A DNA stretch of 64,000 nt from JAANXG01 sp963731035 (GCA_963731035.1 CAVSUY010000028.1:124001-188000); one strand, 5' to 3'; positions 9,003 through 18,374 are shown, counted from the first letter of the stretch. Made by a program: numbers and translations. Notes: generated by a model from the sequence alone, not told the origin.

Positions 9003-9890
9003 ATGCGAAGGGTCCACGCAATCACCATTCCAGTCTTGATTCTGGCCGCTGTGCTCGGTGGCTTCGCCGGCGCGTACCTGGCCGGGCAGCCGCCTCCGGT
9101 GGCGGCGTCCGGCGACCAGCCCGATCCCGGCAGTGTGCGCGTGCTCTACTCCCTCGACGACAAGGAGAACGACCAGGCGTTGATCTCCCTGATCGACAAC
9201 GCGCGCGACCACGTGTACTTCGCGATCTACGAATTCACCCTCACCGACGTGGCCGACGCCCTGGTGCGGGCGAAGAAGCGCGGTATCGACGTGCGCGGAA
9301 TCGTGGACCGGGAGAACAGCACCTCGTCCTACGAATCGCCCATCATCGACGAGCTGACCCGCGCCGGCATACCGCTGGCAACCCAGCGGCAGGAGAATGG
9401 CATCATGCACATCAAGGCCCTGGTGACCGAGCGCGCTTACGCCAGTGGCAGCTACAACTGGACCCACTCCGCCACCACCGAGAACGACGAGGTGCTGGAG
9501 ATCGGCACCGATCCTGGGCTGCGCGCGCGGTACGAGACGATACTCAAGCAGGTGATCGCCGCGAATGCGGGCTCGGCCCGCCCGCGGGACACACTTGTAG
9601 ACCGCACCTACGACTACACCGAGGCGAGCGCCCACATCGGCGAGACCGCCGCTGTGCGCGGCACGGTGGTGGACGTCTACACCAGCGCCAGCGGCACGAC
9701 GTTCTTCGACTACTGCCGCGACTACGACAACTGTCCTTTTTCCGCAGTCATCTTCCCACGCGACAAGGACAACTTTGTCGACCTCTCGCAGTATGACGGC
9801 AGGACCATCACCGTCTCCGGCCGGATCGCCTCCTACGAAGAGCGTGCCGAGATCATCCTGCACCATCCGGACCAGATCGATGCCCGATAG
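9003..9890 (+). CDS. membrane-anchored phospholipase-D-like protein with C-terminal OB-like domain
   Basis: 295 residues. An N-terminal hydrophobic segment (7-27) is an uncleaved anchor or signal peptide. Residues 45-170 form one PLD-like domain with H136-x-K138, GSYNW (149-153) and a downstream TTENDEVLEIG stretch. The HxKx4D motif carries Glu (E143) in place of Asp. Single-HKD proteins such as Nuc and helix-unwinding endonucleases act as dimers on DNA. Residues about 190-295 (AAVRGTVVDVYTSASGTTFF onward, ending with TVSGRIASYE) resemble an OB fold of the kind seen in nucleases and exonuclease accessory domains. A periplasmic or surface nuclease is therefore a reasonable inference. Confidence 0.75.
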   Translation: MRRVHAITIPVLILAAVLGGFAGAYLAGQPPPVAASGDQPDPGSVRVLYSLDDKENDQALISLIDNARDHVYFAIYEFTLTDVADALVRAKKRGIDVRGIVDRENSTSSYESPIIDELTRAGIPLATQRQENGIMHIKALVTERAYASGSYNWTHSATTENDEVLEIGTDPGLRARYETILKQVIAANAGSARPRDTLVDRTYDYTEASAHIGETAAVRGTVVDVYTSASGTTFFDYCRDYDNCPFSAVIFPRDKDNFVDLSQYDGRTITVSGRIASYEERAEIILHHPDQIDAR

Positions 9891-9913
9891 CGGGTGCCGT
9901 AACCTGCGGCGGT

Positions 9914-11119
9914 CTACGTTGATGAGCGCGACAACACACGCTGGCGCGAGCGGATGAGGTCCCGGTCGAGATAGGCGCCCTGGAGATGGCGGCGGCCGGA
10001 GTTGGGGTCGAAGGCATCGCGCCCGTGGAGCACCCGCAGGTTGTCGAAGGCGATCATCTCGCCGGGCCGCAGCTTGACGCGCAGGGTGTAGCGGGGATCA
10101 CGCAGCAGCTCCCACAGGCGCCGGTACGCACGATAGAAGGGCTCGACTTGCTCGGAGGGCAGGCGCAGCGCTTCCCGAATCCAGTTGTTGAAGCGGATGA
10201 CCACCGGGTTGCCGTGCTCGTCGCAGCCGATCACCGGCGCGCGCCAGGCGATGTCCGAAGTCTCGTCCTGGAAGCGGAAATCTATCGCCAGCTCGTTGAG
10301 CAGCCGGAAAGCCTCGGGGTCCTCCGCCTTGAGGGCTTCCGATACCGCGTAGCCGTCGGTCAGGGTGGAGTCGCCGCCGCGGGCGTCGTTGCTCAGGCAG
10401 TATAGAAGCTGAAAGTCCGGCGGCCGCTCCCAGTTGGGCAGGTCGGCATGGGGCTCCAACGCGATGTCGGTGTAGGCCGCGTTGTTGGGATCGGGTTTGG
10501 AGAAAACGTCGAACAGGCGGCCGAAATTGCTCTCCCGGGGCCAGCCCACCCGTTCGGCCACCCTCAGTACCTCGCCCTCGGCCGCGGGGCCGTTGCGAAT
10601 GATCGCCAACCCGTATCGATCCAAAGCCTGCAGCCAGGCCGCCAGGCCTTCGTCCATGCGCATGAATTCGCCGTAAGCGACTTCCGGAAGCCGGTCGACA
10701 AGCGAAGCGTCCCAGGGCGTCTTACGATCCACCGACAACGGCTCGCGCGCGGCGCCGTCGGCGCGCTGGCGCAGCCAGCCGGGATCGAACAGGCTGTGAT
10801 GGGACTCGAAGCCGGGCATCGGGGGCCAGCGCAACTCGAGGGCGCCCGCGGCAGTGATGCGGGCTTCCGGCATGGGTAGCTCCGCGGGCAGATCGATGAT
10901 CCGGAACAGACGCTCGCGGGTCCGAGGGTGGCGGCAGACCGGACAGGCGCAGTGGTCGCGCAGCCAGATGTCGTGAAAGAAGCCGACGAGACCGTCGTCC
11001 CAGGTCAGGGCAACCCCCCGTCCCTGCCGGTTCGCGGAAACCAGGCGCGATGTTCCGGCGTAGGGGGTGTATTCCTCCATGTCGACGATGGCGGGATCTG
11101 CAGCGGCTACGGACCGCAT
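9914..11119 (-). CDS. tmpA: 2-oxoglutarate/Fe(II) dioxygenase, TmpA type (gamma-butyrobetaine-hydroxylase fold)
   Basis: 401 residues. Residues about 30-110 form the DUF971 zinc domain with C57-x-C59-x2-C62 and a downstream His. The TauD/TfdA domain follows, with iron ligands H224-x-D226 (EPHADLPN) and H365 (VLHGRD), and an Arg for 2-oxoglutarate near 376. Alone it would be called gamma-butyrobetaine dioxygenase. Directly upstream on the same strand is an HD-domain oxygenase, the combination described for TmpA/TmpB. TmpA hydroxylates 2-trimethylaminoethylphosphonate at C1. The ribosome binding site is GGAGGCGCC just before the ATG. The alternative, carnitine synthesis, is less likely given this partner. 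Confidence 0.72.
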   Translation of the reverse strand: MRSVAAADPAIVDMEEYTPYAGTSRLVSANRQGRGVALTWDDGLVGFFHDIWLRDHCACPVCRHPRTRERLFRIIDLPAELPMPEARITAAGALELRWPPMPGFESHHSLFDPGWLRQRADGAAREPLSVDRKTPWDASLVDRLPEVAYGEFMRMDEGLAAWLQALDRYGLAIIRNGPAAEGEVLRVAERVGWPRESNFGRLFDVFSKPDPNNAAYTDIALEPHADLPNWERPPDFQLLYCLSNDARGGDSTLTDGYAVSEALKAEDPEAFRLLNELAIDFRFQDETSDIAWRAPVIGCDEHGNPVVIRFNNWIREALRLPSEQVEPFYRAYRRLWELLRDPRYTLRVKLRPGEMIAFDNLRVLHGRDAFDPNSGRRHLQGAYLDRDLIRSRQRVLSRSST

Positions 11120-11224
11120 GGCGCCTCCTTCGGACGACTTGTTGGAATCGCCCAGTGTGCTGCACGCGCGCCGCGCGCGGCAAGCGATTGATGCGGCGAA
11201 CCCGACCCGGCCGGGGATGCGGAG

Positions 11225-11770
11225 CTATGCCAGAAGGCAGCCGCGGGCGATCTCCAGGTAATGGTCAAGGTCCGGGTGTTCGAGGTGCGGCTCCTTACCG
11301 AGGTCGTCGTAGATCCGCACCTGCAGGGCGTCCTTGTACCAGGGTCTGGATTCGAACGCGGCCATTTCCTCCTTGTTCATCGGCTCGCCCTGCACGGCGA
11401 GGGTGTCTTTCGAAGCATCGCTGAGCCGCTGGAGGTATTCCGGGCTCTTGCCGCACAGGTATCGCTTGGCGTCGACGTGCAGGCGTACCGCTTCCACGAT
11501 CCGGGCCGGGAAATGGGCAGCCAGCGCGTCGGCGCCGATCCGCTCGTGGCGCCCGTCCACGCCACGCCTGGCGGCGTCCTCCGGCAGGTCGACAAGCAGG
11601 TGGCCATAGTCATGCAGCAGGGAGGCAGTGATCAACTCGCTGTCCGCACCCTTGCGTTCTGCCTGGTACGCGGTTTGCAGCATGTGCTCGTGCACCTCGA
11701 TGACATCGCCATAGGAGCGATGGCCGTTTCTCTGGAACTGCCTGCGGATGTGTTCGATGACGTCACTCAT
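11225..11770 (-). CDS. tmpB: HD-domain mixed-valent di-iron oxygenase, TmpB/PhnZ type
   Basis: 181 residues. Ligand set of the PhnZ/TmpB family: H29 (EHMLQ), H53-D54 (LLHDYGH), H75, H98 and K102 in LHVDAKRYLC, and Asp 155/156. These enzymes cleave the C-P bond of a hydroxylated aminophosphonate; TmpB yields glycine betaine plus phosphate. The lid motif is usually Tyr-Gly-Glu and here reads Y20-G21-D22, a conservative change. It sits 30 bp after the ABC ATPase gene and 105 bp before the dioxygenase, on the same strand. It was probably misannotated in the past as a phosphohydrolase. The exact substrate is inferred from the partner gene. Confidence 0.72.
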   Translation of the reverse strand: MSDVIEHIRRQFQRNGHRSYGDVIEVHEHMLQTAYQAERKGADSELITASLLHDYGHLLVDLPEDAARRGVDGRHERIGADALAAHFPARIVEAVRLHVDAKRYLCGKSPEYLQRLSDASKDTLAVQGEPMNKEEMAAFESRPWYKDALQVRIYDDLGKEPHLEHPDLDHYLEIARGCLLA

Positions 11771-11800
11771 CGCCGCCCCCGTCAGTGATCAATCACGTTG

Positions 11801-13462
11801 TCAGGAATCTGAAACCGAAGCCATCAAGCCCTTCTCTTTGCGCTCCTTCAGCACGTTGTCCAGCCAGTCCGGGTCCATCTCCGGCACTGAGGACAGCAGC
11901 AAGCTCCGTGTACTCGTGATGGGGAGGCGTGAAGATCTCGTCCTTCGGCCCGTGCTCGACGATCTCACCCTGGAACATCACGACCACTTCGTCGGCGATG
12001 GCGCGCACGGTCGCGAGGTCATGGGTGATGAACATGTAGCCCAGGTGCAGCTCCCGCTGCAGGCGGTCGAGCAGCTTCAGGATCTCCTCCGCCACCACCT
12101 GGTCGAGCGCGAAGTCACTTCGTCGCAGATGATGAAATCCGGCTCCGCCGCCAGGGCGCGAGCGATGCATATCCGCTGCTTCTGGCCGCCGGAAAGCTCG
12201 GCGGGGTAGCGCTCGATGAATTGGTCCGGATCCAGCTCGATCATCTCCAGCAGATCACGGATGCGGCGATCCCGTTCCTTGCCGTGCAGGCCCAGGTAGA
12301 AGCCCAGCGGTCTTCCGATAATATCCCGGATCCGCTGGCGCGGATTGATGGCCGTGTCCGGCATCTGGTAGATCATCTGCGCGTGGCGAAGCTGGTCCTT
12401 GGTCCGGCTGCGATAATCGCCGGGCAACTCCTGGTCGCGAAACAGGATACGACCTTCCTTCGGGGGCAGCAGGCCGGTGATCACGCGCGCTGCGGTGCTC
12501 TTGCCGCTGCCGCTCTCGCCGACCACGGCGACCGTGCCGCCGCTGCGTATCTCGAAACTGATGTCGTGGAGCACCTCGACATTGCCGTAGGCGGCCGTGA
12601 CGTGATCGACCCGCACCAGCGGCTCCGGATCGATATTCGGGCTGGTCTTGCGAAAAGACCGTACCGCCCAGAGTGTCTTGGTGTAGTCCGCGGTCGGATG
12701 CGACATCATCGTCCGGGTATCCGCCTCCTCCACCAGCTCCCCGTATTGCAGCACCATGATGCGATCAGCCATCTGGGCCACCACCGCCAGGTCGTGGGTG
12801 ATATAGATCGCCGCGGTGTTGAATTGGTCGACGATGTCCCGGATCGTGGCCAGGACCTCGATCTGGGTGGTGACGTCCAGTGCGGTAGTCGGCTCGTCGA
12901 AGACAATGAGGTCCGGCCGGCAGGCCATGGCCATGGCCGTCATGGCCCGCTGCAGCTGGCCGCCGGACACCTGGTGTGGATAGCGGTAGCCGATGTTGTC
13001 GGGGTCCGGCAACAGCAGCCGCTGGTACAGTTCCTTGGCATCGGCTTCCGCTTCGGACCGGTTCTTGATGCCGTGCTGCACCGGCGTCTCCGTAAACTGA
13101 TCGATCAGCCTGTGGGCTGGATTGAATGCGGCGGCCGCGCTTTGTGCGACGTAGGCGATGCGTACGCCCCGCAGCCGGCGCCGGGTACTCTCGCTGGCCG
13201 CCAACAGGTCTATGCCGTCGAACACGATGGAGCCGCCGGAGATACGGCAGCCTGGGCGAGCGAAGGCCATGGCGGCGAGTCCGATGGTGGACTTGCCTGC
13301 TCCGGATTCACCGATCAGGCCCAGCACTTCGCCGCGATGGAGAACGAGATCCAGGCCCTTGACGATCTCCTGCCACTGTTCTTCGGCCTGACCCTCGATA
13401 CGAAGGCCCTTCATCTCGAGCAGGACATCGTCCTTGTCGTTGCTTTTCTGCTCAGTGCTCAT
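11801..13462 (-). CDS. duplicated ABC transporter ATPase, Opp/Dpp type, two compensating frameshifts
   Basis: About 553 codons encoding two fused ATPase domains (DppD plus DppF equivalents). Walker A motifs are GESGAGKST and GESGSGKST. ABC signatures are VSGGQLQR and LSGGQKQR; Walker B strands are LIVFDEPT and FIICDEVT. The frame breaks near 12112 (TCGGCG read as TCGCG, losing Gly-to-Ala context at SALDQ) and again near 11899, after which the original frame resumes and ends MASVSDS at 11801. The segment between encodes SALDQVVAEEILKLL and FITHDLATVRAIADEV, normal for the family. The start overlaps the permease stop by 11 bp. The errors look like sequence errors, since no substitution stops appear. 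Confidence 0.85.
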
Positions 13463-14357
13463 CGCGCAGCCCGCTGGTCTTGTGCAGGAACCAGTCGACG
13501 ACGAAGTTGACGGACACGGTCAGCAGCGCGATGGCCGCCGCCGGCAGCAGGGGAGTGATGTCCTCGTAGGTAATCAAGGTCGCGTTGTCGCGAACCATGG
13601 AGCCCCAGTCCGCGGTGGGCGGCTGGATTCCGAGGCCCAGAAAGCTGAGGGCGGCGATTGTCAGGAACACGAAACAGAAGCGCAGGCCGAACTCCGCCAC
13701 CAGCGGCGCGGTGATATTAGGCAACACCTCTCGAATGGCGATCCACCCTATCCGTTCGCCCCGCAGCCGCGCTGCTTCGACGAAATCCATCACGGCCACG
13801 TTGAGAGTCACCGCGCGGGCAAGACGGAAAACGCGGGTCGAGTCCAGCACCGCAATGATGACGATGAGCACCGGTATGGAGGTGCCGAAAATGGTGAGCA
13901 GCAACAGCGCGAAGATCAGCTGCGGGATGGCCATGAGTATGTCGATGACCCTGCTCAGGATCTGGTCGATCCAGCCGCCCAGCACGGAGGCAAGTATCCC
14001 GCAGGTGCCGCCGATCAGGAACGCGAAACACGTCGTGACAAAGGCGATGCCGATAGTGTTGCGCGCGCCGTACAGCAGCCGCGTCAACATGTCGCGGCCG
14101 AGTGCGTCGGTGCCGAGCAGGTACTGCGAACCCCATGGCTCGAATTCCTGCCCCACGATCTGGGACTCGCCGTAGGGAGTCAATACCGGGGCGAAGATCG
14201 CGATGAAGACATAGCAGAAAATGAGGAACAGCCCGATCTTGGCGGTCCACGGCGCTTTTCGCAGCTCCCGCCAGGCCAGTCGCCAGCCACGCACCCGGGG
14301 CGTGGGCGGCGCCGCCGCGTCGGCGGTCTGTGCAGTCTTGCTGACAGGCTCGTTCAT
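13452..14357 (-). CDS. ABC transporter permease, DppC/OppC type
   Basis: 301 residues with an N-terminal OppC_N-like segment followed by five or six membrane spans and the BPD_transp_1 domain. The EAA loop region FVEAARLRGERIGWIAIREV is clearly visible near residue 210. The protein forms the inner-membrane channel together with the upstream permease. It begins 25 bp after that gene and overlaps the ATPase start, consistent with a single operon. Substrate class by family is di- or oligopeptides, but many Opp-type systems carry other solutes, including opines, nickel and quaternary amines. Confidence 0.9.
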   Translation of the reverse strand: MNEPVSKTAQTADAAAPPTPRVRGWRLAWRELRKAPWTAKIGLFLIFCYVFIAIFAPVLTPYGESQIVGQEFEPWGSQYLLGTDALGRDMLTRLLYGARNTIGIAFVTTCFAFLIGGTCGILASVLGGWIDQILSRVIDILMAIPQLIFALLLLTIFGTSIPVLIVIIAVLDSTRVFRLARAVTLNVAVMDFVEAARLRGERIGWIAIREVLPNITAPLVAEFGLRFCFVFLTIAALSFLGLGIQPPTADWGSMVRDNATLITYEDITPLLPAAAIALLTVSVNFVVDWFLHKTSGLRDEH

Positions 14358-14382
14358 ACGTTTACGTTGCCGGTGCTGGAGG

Positions 14383-15339
14383 TCACCGCGGGTGCAGCAG
14401 GCGCGGATTGGTGACGATGGAGAGGATGTCCGCCGTCAAATTCAAAAGGATATAGGTGGCGGCAAAGATCAGGCTGCAGGCCTGGACCACCGGGATGTCT
14501 CGCTTCTGCACCGAATCGACGATCAGTTGCCCGAGCCCCGGGTACACGAACACAACCTCGACCACTACCACGCCCACGATCAGGTAGGCGAGGTTGATGA
14601 CGATCACGTTGACGATGGGCGCCCAGGCATTGGGCAGGGCATGCTTGATGATGATGTGCGACCGCTTGAGCCCCTTGAGGTTGGCCATCTCGATGTAAGG
14701 ACTGGCCAGCAGGTTGATGATGGAGGCCCGCGTCATGCGCATCATGTGGGCAATCACCACCATCGTCAGGGTCAGGGCCGGCAGCAGACAGTAATAGACC
14801 CGGTCCCAGAACGGCATCCCCGGGCTGACGTTGCTCAGGCTCGGGAACCATCCCGCCTTGACCGACATGAACAGGATCAGGATGTAGGCGATGAAGAATT
14901 CCGGGAACGAGATCGACGTCAGGGTGACGATGTTCACCAGCTTGTCGTAAAGGCTGTTCCGGTAAAGCGCCGCCAGCACTCCCAGCGTCACCGCCACCGG
15001 CACCGCGATGACCGCCGCCAGCGAGGCGAGGAACAGCGTGTTCTGAAGCCTGACGCCGATCAGCTCCGCGATTTCCCGGTGATTGGCCAGCGAGGTGCCG
15101 AAGTCGCCGTGCAGGATGCCCACCAGCCAGTGGATATAACGGATATGGGCCGGGAGATCGAGGCCCAGCTCCCTGCGGATCGCGGCCACGGTTTCCGGGG
15201 TTGCCGTCTGCCCCAGCATCTGCTGGGCGAGATCACCCGGCAGGAGCTCCACACCCAGGAAGATGATGAGCGAAACGACAAAGAGGACGAAAAGGCCCAG
15301 CGCGAGGCGCTGGGCCACGATCTTGAGGATGGCCCCCAT
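14383..15339 (-). CDS. ABC transporter permease, DppB/OppB type
   Basis: 318 residues with the standard DppB layout: a first membrane span at about 10-30 (RLALGLFVLFVVSLIIFLG), a large periplasmic loop, then five further spans. The EAA-type loop includes ASPYIEMANLKGLKRSHIII near residue 220. It starts 14 bp after the binding-protein gene. It pairs with the next gene to make the heterodimeric pore of the peptide-type importer. Confidence 0.9.
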   Translation of the reverse strand: MGAILKIVAQRLALGLFVLFVVSLIIFLGVELLPGDLAQQMLGQTATPETVAAIRRELGLDLPAHIRYIHWLVGILHGDFGTSLANHREIAELIGVRLQNTLFLASLAAVIAVPVAVTLGVLAALYRNSLYDKLVNIVTLTSISFPEFFIAYILILFMSVKAGWFPSLSNVSPGMPFWDRVYYCLLPALTLTMVVIAHMMRMTRASIINLLASPYIEMANLKGLKRSHIIIKHALPNAWAPIVNVIVINLAYLIVGVVVVEVVFVYPGLGQLIVDSVQKRDIPVVQACSLIFAATYILLNLTADILSIVTNPRLLHPR

Positions 15340-15353
15340 GAGGGGAGTTCGTC

Positions 15354-16943
15354 CTAGGCCTTAAGCCACCAGCGCTCCAGGCAACGCAGGCCGTCCAGAT
15401 CCCAGTTCGACGCCAGCTTGTCGTGCCCCACGTCGGTGCTCATGGCTCCTACGTAGCTCGCAAACATCGGCACGATGGTGCCGCCGTCGTCCCGCAGCAG
15501 CGTCTGCATCTCGTAGTACATCTGCCGCCGCTTGGCCTCGTCCAGCTCCGCCCGCGCCTTGACCAGCAACTCGTTGAAGCGCGCATTCTTCCAGTGCGTG
15601 TCGTTCCAGTTGGCGTCCGCCGCATACGCGATCGAGAACATCCAGTCCGCCGTCGGCCGCCCGCCCCAGTAGCACATGCAAAACGGCTTCTTCAGCCACA
15701 CGTTGCTCCAGTAGCCGTCGTCCGGCTCGCGCACCACGGTGACGTCTATCCCCGCCTTGGCCGCCTGCTCCTTGTACAGCACCGCCGCGTCCACCGCCCC
15801 GGCAAACGCCGCGTCCGCCGCCGACAGGTTCACCTTGAGCGAGCTCATCCCTGCCTTCTTCAAGTACGACTTCGCCTCGTCCGGATCATAGGTCCGCTGC
15901 GGCATGTCCTTGTTGAAGAACCGCTGACTCGAGCTGATCGGGTCGTCGTTCCCCACTTCCCCGAATCCCCGCAATATCTTCTCCACCAGTTCCTTGCGGT
16001 CCACCGCCAGCTTCAGCGCCATCCGCACGTTGACATCGTCAAACGGCGCCGTGTCCACGAACATCGGCATCGTGTAATGCTGCGTTCCCGTCACCTGCGT
16101 CACTTCGAGCTTGTTGTTGCGCTTGAGCAGGTGCACCGTCTTCAGGTCGCATCGGTCCATCGCATGGATCTGGCCGGTGTTCAACGCGTTGGTCCGCGCC
16201 GTCACGTCCTTGATTGCCAGCACCTCGGCCGAGTCAAAATGGCCCCGTCCCTCCTTCCAGAAATTTCCGTTGCGCTCCAGTTGGGTGGTCACCCCGGGCT
16301 CGTAACTCTTAAGCTTCATCGCCCCGGCGCCGACCCCGGATGTGGCATCCACCTTGCCGTCCTTCGACGGCATGATGGGTAGATGATAGTCGGTCATTAC
16401 GAAAGGAAAGTCGGCATTGCCGCCTTTCAGCGTGAATACCACCGTGCCCTTGCCGTCCGCCTTGATGTCTTCGATCGGATCCACCACACCCTTGGCTGCT
16501 GACTTGGAGTCCTTGCCCCGGTGATGGTTGTACGAGGCAATCACGTCGTCCGCCTCCAGCGCCTTTCCGTTGTGGAACTCCACTCCGGAACGCAGCTTGA
16601 CCGTCCATACCTTTGCATCCGGGCTCGGATCCAGACTCTCCGCCAGCGCCCCGATCGCGCTGCCCTGGTTGTCCACTTCCATCAGGTAACTGTGCAGTCC
16701 GTGGCCCACGGTCTGCATATACGTGTCCAGATACGTCGCCGGGTCCAGCGAGTCGGTCGTCGACCCCGCGCCAATCCCCAGCTTGAAGTCACCCCCTTGC
16801 TTGGCCATCGCCGCTTGTGCCGGGTTGCTCATCATCCCCGGCACCGCCGCCGCCAGCCCCAGGGCCGAGGCGCGCGTCATGAATTCCCGTCGGCTGATCT
16901 TCCCCTGGGAAAGTAGATGTTCGAGACGTTTGAGTTGTGACAT
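15354..16943 (-). CDS. extracytoplasmic solute-binding protein, family 5 (peptide/opine type), Tat signal
   Basis: 529 residues. The N-terminus has a twin-arginine signal, S17-R-R-E-F-M, then a hydrophobic core and an AQA-type cleavage site near residue 45. The mature part matches SBP_bac_5, with AESLDPSPDAKVWTVKLRSG, the WTVKL block and the FDDVNVRMALKLAVDRKELV block. These proteins capture substrate in the periplasm for Opp/Dpp transporters. A strong ribosome binding site, GGAGGCACTC, precedes the ATG. As first gene of the operon that ends in the phosphonate oxygenase pair, it is the best candidate for binding a quaternary-amine phosphonate; that is an inference from position. Confidence 0.9.
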   Translation of the reverse strand: MSQLKRLEHLLSQGKISRREFMTRASALGLAAAVPGMMSNPAQAAMAKQGGDFKLGIGAGSTTDSLDPATYLDTYMQTVGHGLHSYLMEVDNQGSAIGALAESLDPSPDAKVWTVKLRSGVEFHNGKALEADDVIASYNHHRGKDSKSAAKGVVDPIEDIKADGKGTVVFTLKGGNADFPFVMTDYHLPIMPSKDGKVDATSGVGAGAMKLKSYEPGVTTQLERNGNFWKEGRGHFDSAEVLAIKDVTARTNALNTGQIHAMDRCDLKTVHLLKRNNKLEVTQVTGTQHYTMPMFVDTAPFDDVNVRMALKLAVDRKELVEKILRGFGEVGNDDPISSSQRFFNKDMPQRTYDPDEAKSYLKKAGMSSLKVNLSAADAAFAGAVDAAVLYKEQAAKAGIDVTVVREPDDGYWSNVWLKKPFCMCYWGGRPTADWMFSIAYAADANWNDTHWKNARFNELLVKARAELDEAKRRQMYYEMQTLLRDDGGTIVPMFASYVGAMSTDVGHDKLASNWDLDGLRCLERWWLKA

Positions 16944-17468
16944 GAGTGCCTCCTCCTGTCGCCAGGGGTGTGGTGATTATTGAAACGGGTGGCGTCTGTA
17001 TACCCGCCCGGCGCCGAACAGCGCGGCGCGGTAGCTTCTCTTACACACTTATACAGAAAAATATACTCCGCTGAGTAGGGAAATTAAATGGTCAATTCTG
17101 TGACACGTGTCCACCGTGCGGGTCAATCGCCTACCCATGGTGCATAAGTGGCTCGAACGACGGTCCGTATCGGCGGTCGGCCACGGTTTGCCGACGGATT
17201 GGAAATCCGAAAGAGTTGGCGTAAAATCAACATCCATCGCGCGAGTGGCGCGACGGTTTCCATGTTCCGAGCGGCTTTGCCATCTTCCTGCAGTTCTCGC
17301 CTGGCGGGAAGCGCCGCCCGGCACGCGCGGGGGGCGTCCTACGTCGAGTCAACGGCGCATGCAGACTCCCGCTTGACGCTTTCTTTATAGTGAACGGATG
17401 TCCCGAACGAGGATTCCCCTCGCTACATCACATCCACCCCCCCTTCGAAGACTTAACGAGGTTGTTTC
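16944..17468. other. intergenic region upstream of the ABC operon and sodB
   Basis: 525 bp between divergent genes. It must hold promoters for both. An AT-rich patch around 17040-17100 contains TATATT on the minus strand, a possible -10 box for the transporter operon, without a convincing -35 at the right distance. A short hairpin near 17196-17213 resembles a tRNA-Ser anticodon arm, but no D arm or T arm surrounds it. I see no convincing gene here. Confidence 0.5.
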
Positions 17469-18053
17469 ATGGAGCACAAATTACCTGACTTACCCTACGC
17501 AAAAGATGCCTTGTCGCCGCATATCTCGGCCGAGACCATGGAATATCATTACGGCAAGCATCATCAGGCTTACGTTACCAAGCTCAACAGCATGCTGCCC
17601 GGCACGGAGTACGAGGACCTCTCACTGGAGGACATCATTCGCAAGGCGCCGGCAGGAGGCCTGTTCAACCAGGCTGCGCAGGTCTGGAATCACACCTTCT
17701 ACTGGAAAAGCATGACCCCCGACGGCGGCAAGGCGCCGGGCGGAGACCTGGGTCAGGCTATCAATTCGGCCTTCGGGTCCTATGACGATTTCAAGAGCAA
17801 GTTCCAGGAGAAGGCGGTCGGCAACTTCGGCTCCGGCTGGACCTGGCTGGTGGCCGGCAAGGACGGCAAGCTGGATATCGTCAATACCGACGACGCGGGC
17901 AACCCGATGCAGCAGGATCTCAAGCCTATTCTCACCTGCGACGTGTGGGAGCACGCCTACTACATCGATTACCGGAACGCCCGGCCGAAGTACGTGGAGG
18001 CGTTCTTCAATATCGTCAACTGGGACTTCGCGGCCCGCAATCTCGGCGGCTGA
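17469..18053 (+). CDS. sodB: iron superoxide dismutase SodB
   Basis: 194 residues, the usual length for Fe-SOD. Metal ligands are H27, H75 (WNHTFYW), D158 and H162 (DVWEHAYY). Q71 in AAQVWNH is the second-sphere Gln at the position typical of iron rather than manganese enzymes. It dismutates superoxide in the cytoplasm. ACGAGG lies about 9 bp before the ATG. It stands alone between a divergent transporter operon and an MFS gene. Confidence 0.95.
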   Translation: MEHKLPDLPYAKDALSPHISAETMEYHYGKHHQAYVTKLNSMLPGTEYEDLSLEDIIRKAPAGGLFNQAAQVWNHTFYWKSMTPDGGKAPGGDLGQAINSAFGSYDDFKSKFQEKAVGNFGSGWTWLVAGKDGKLDIVNTDDAGNPMQQDLKPILTCDVWEHAYYIDYRNARPKYVEAFFNIVNWDFAARNLGG

Positions 18054-18193
18054 AGGTACGCAGGCCTGTCGCGTATCCACGCCGGCTGCGTATCCCGCGC
18101 GGCCGGGAGGTCGGCGCGGACATAGACCGGGCTCGACTTCCCCGGGGAACGAAACCTCGATCTTTCACATTAGTCCCGCCCGTAACCGAAAGA

Positions 18194-18374
18194 TCCCCTC
18201 TCCCCTCCGGGGGAGAGGACCAGGCTGAGGGGACGGAGCCAGCGCTAAGCAAACCCTTAAACCCGCCCTCTCCCTTCGAAAAGGGAGAGGGAGCGGCCGA
18301 TATTGCGCGTGAGCTTGCAGCGCCACGGCGCTTGACGGAAGATCTTCCCTCTCCGTTGGGGCAGGGTGAAGGGG
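18194..18374. repeat. cluster of three short CCCTCTCC/GGAGAGGG intergenic palindromes
   Basis: Three elements lie between sodB and the next gene. 18194-18233 has TCCCCTCTCCCC against GGGGGAGAGGA. 18266-18291 is a perfect hairpin with CCCTCTCCCTT against AAGGGAGAGGG. 18347-18374 has CCCTCTCC against a degenerate GCAGGGTGAAGGG. This repeat class is widespread in gammaproteobacterial intergenic DNA and often falls between genes. They could act as RNA stabilisers or weak terminators for sodB. Confidence 0.7.

Noticed and set aside
17190..17220. Hairpin resembling a tRNA-Ser (GGA) anticodon arm
   Set aside because: No D arm, T arm or acceptor stem with the right spacing on either side.
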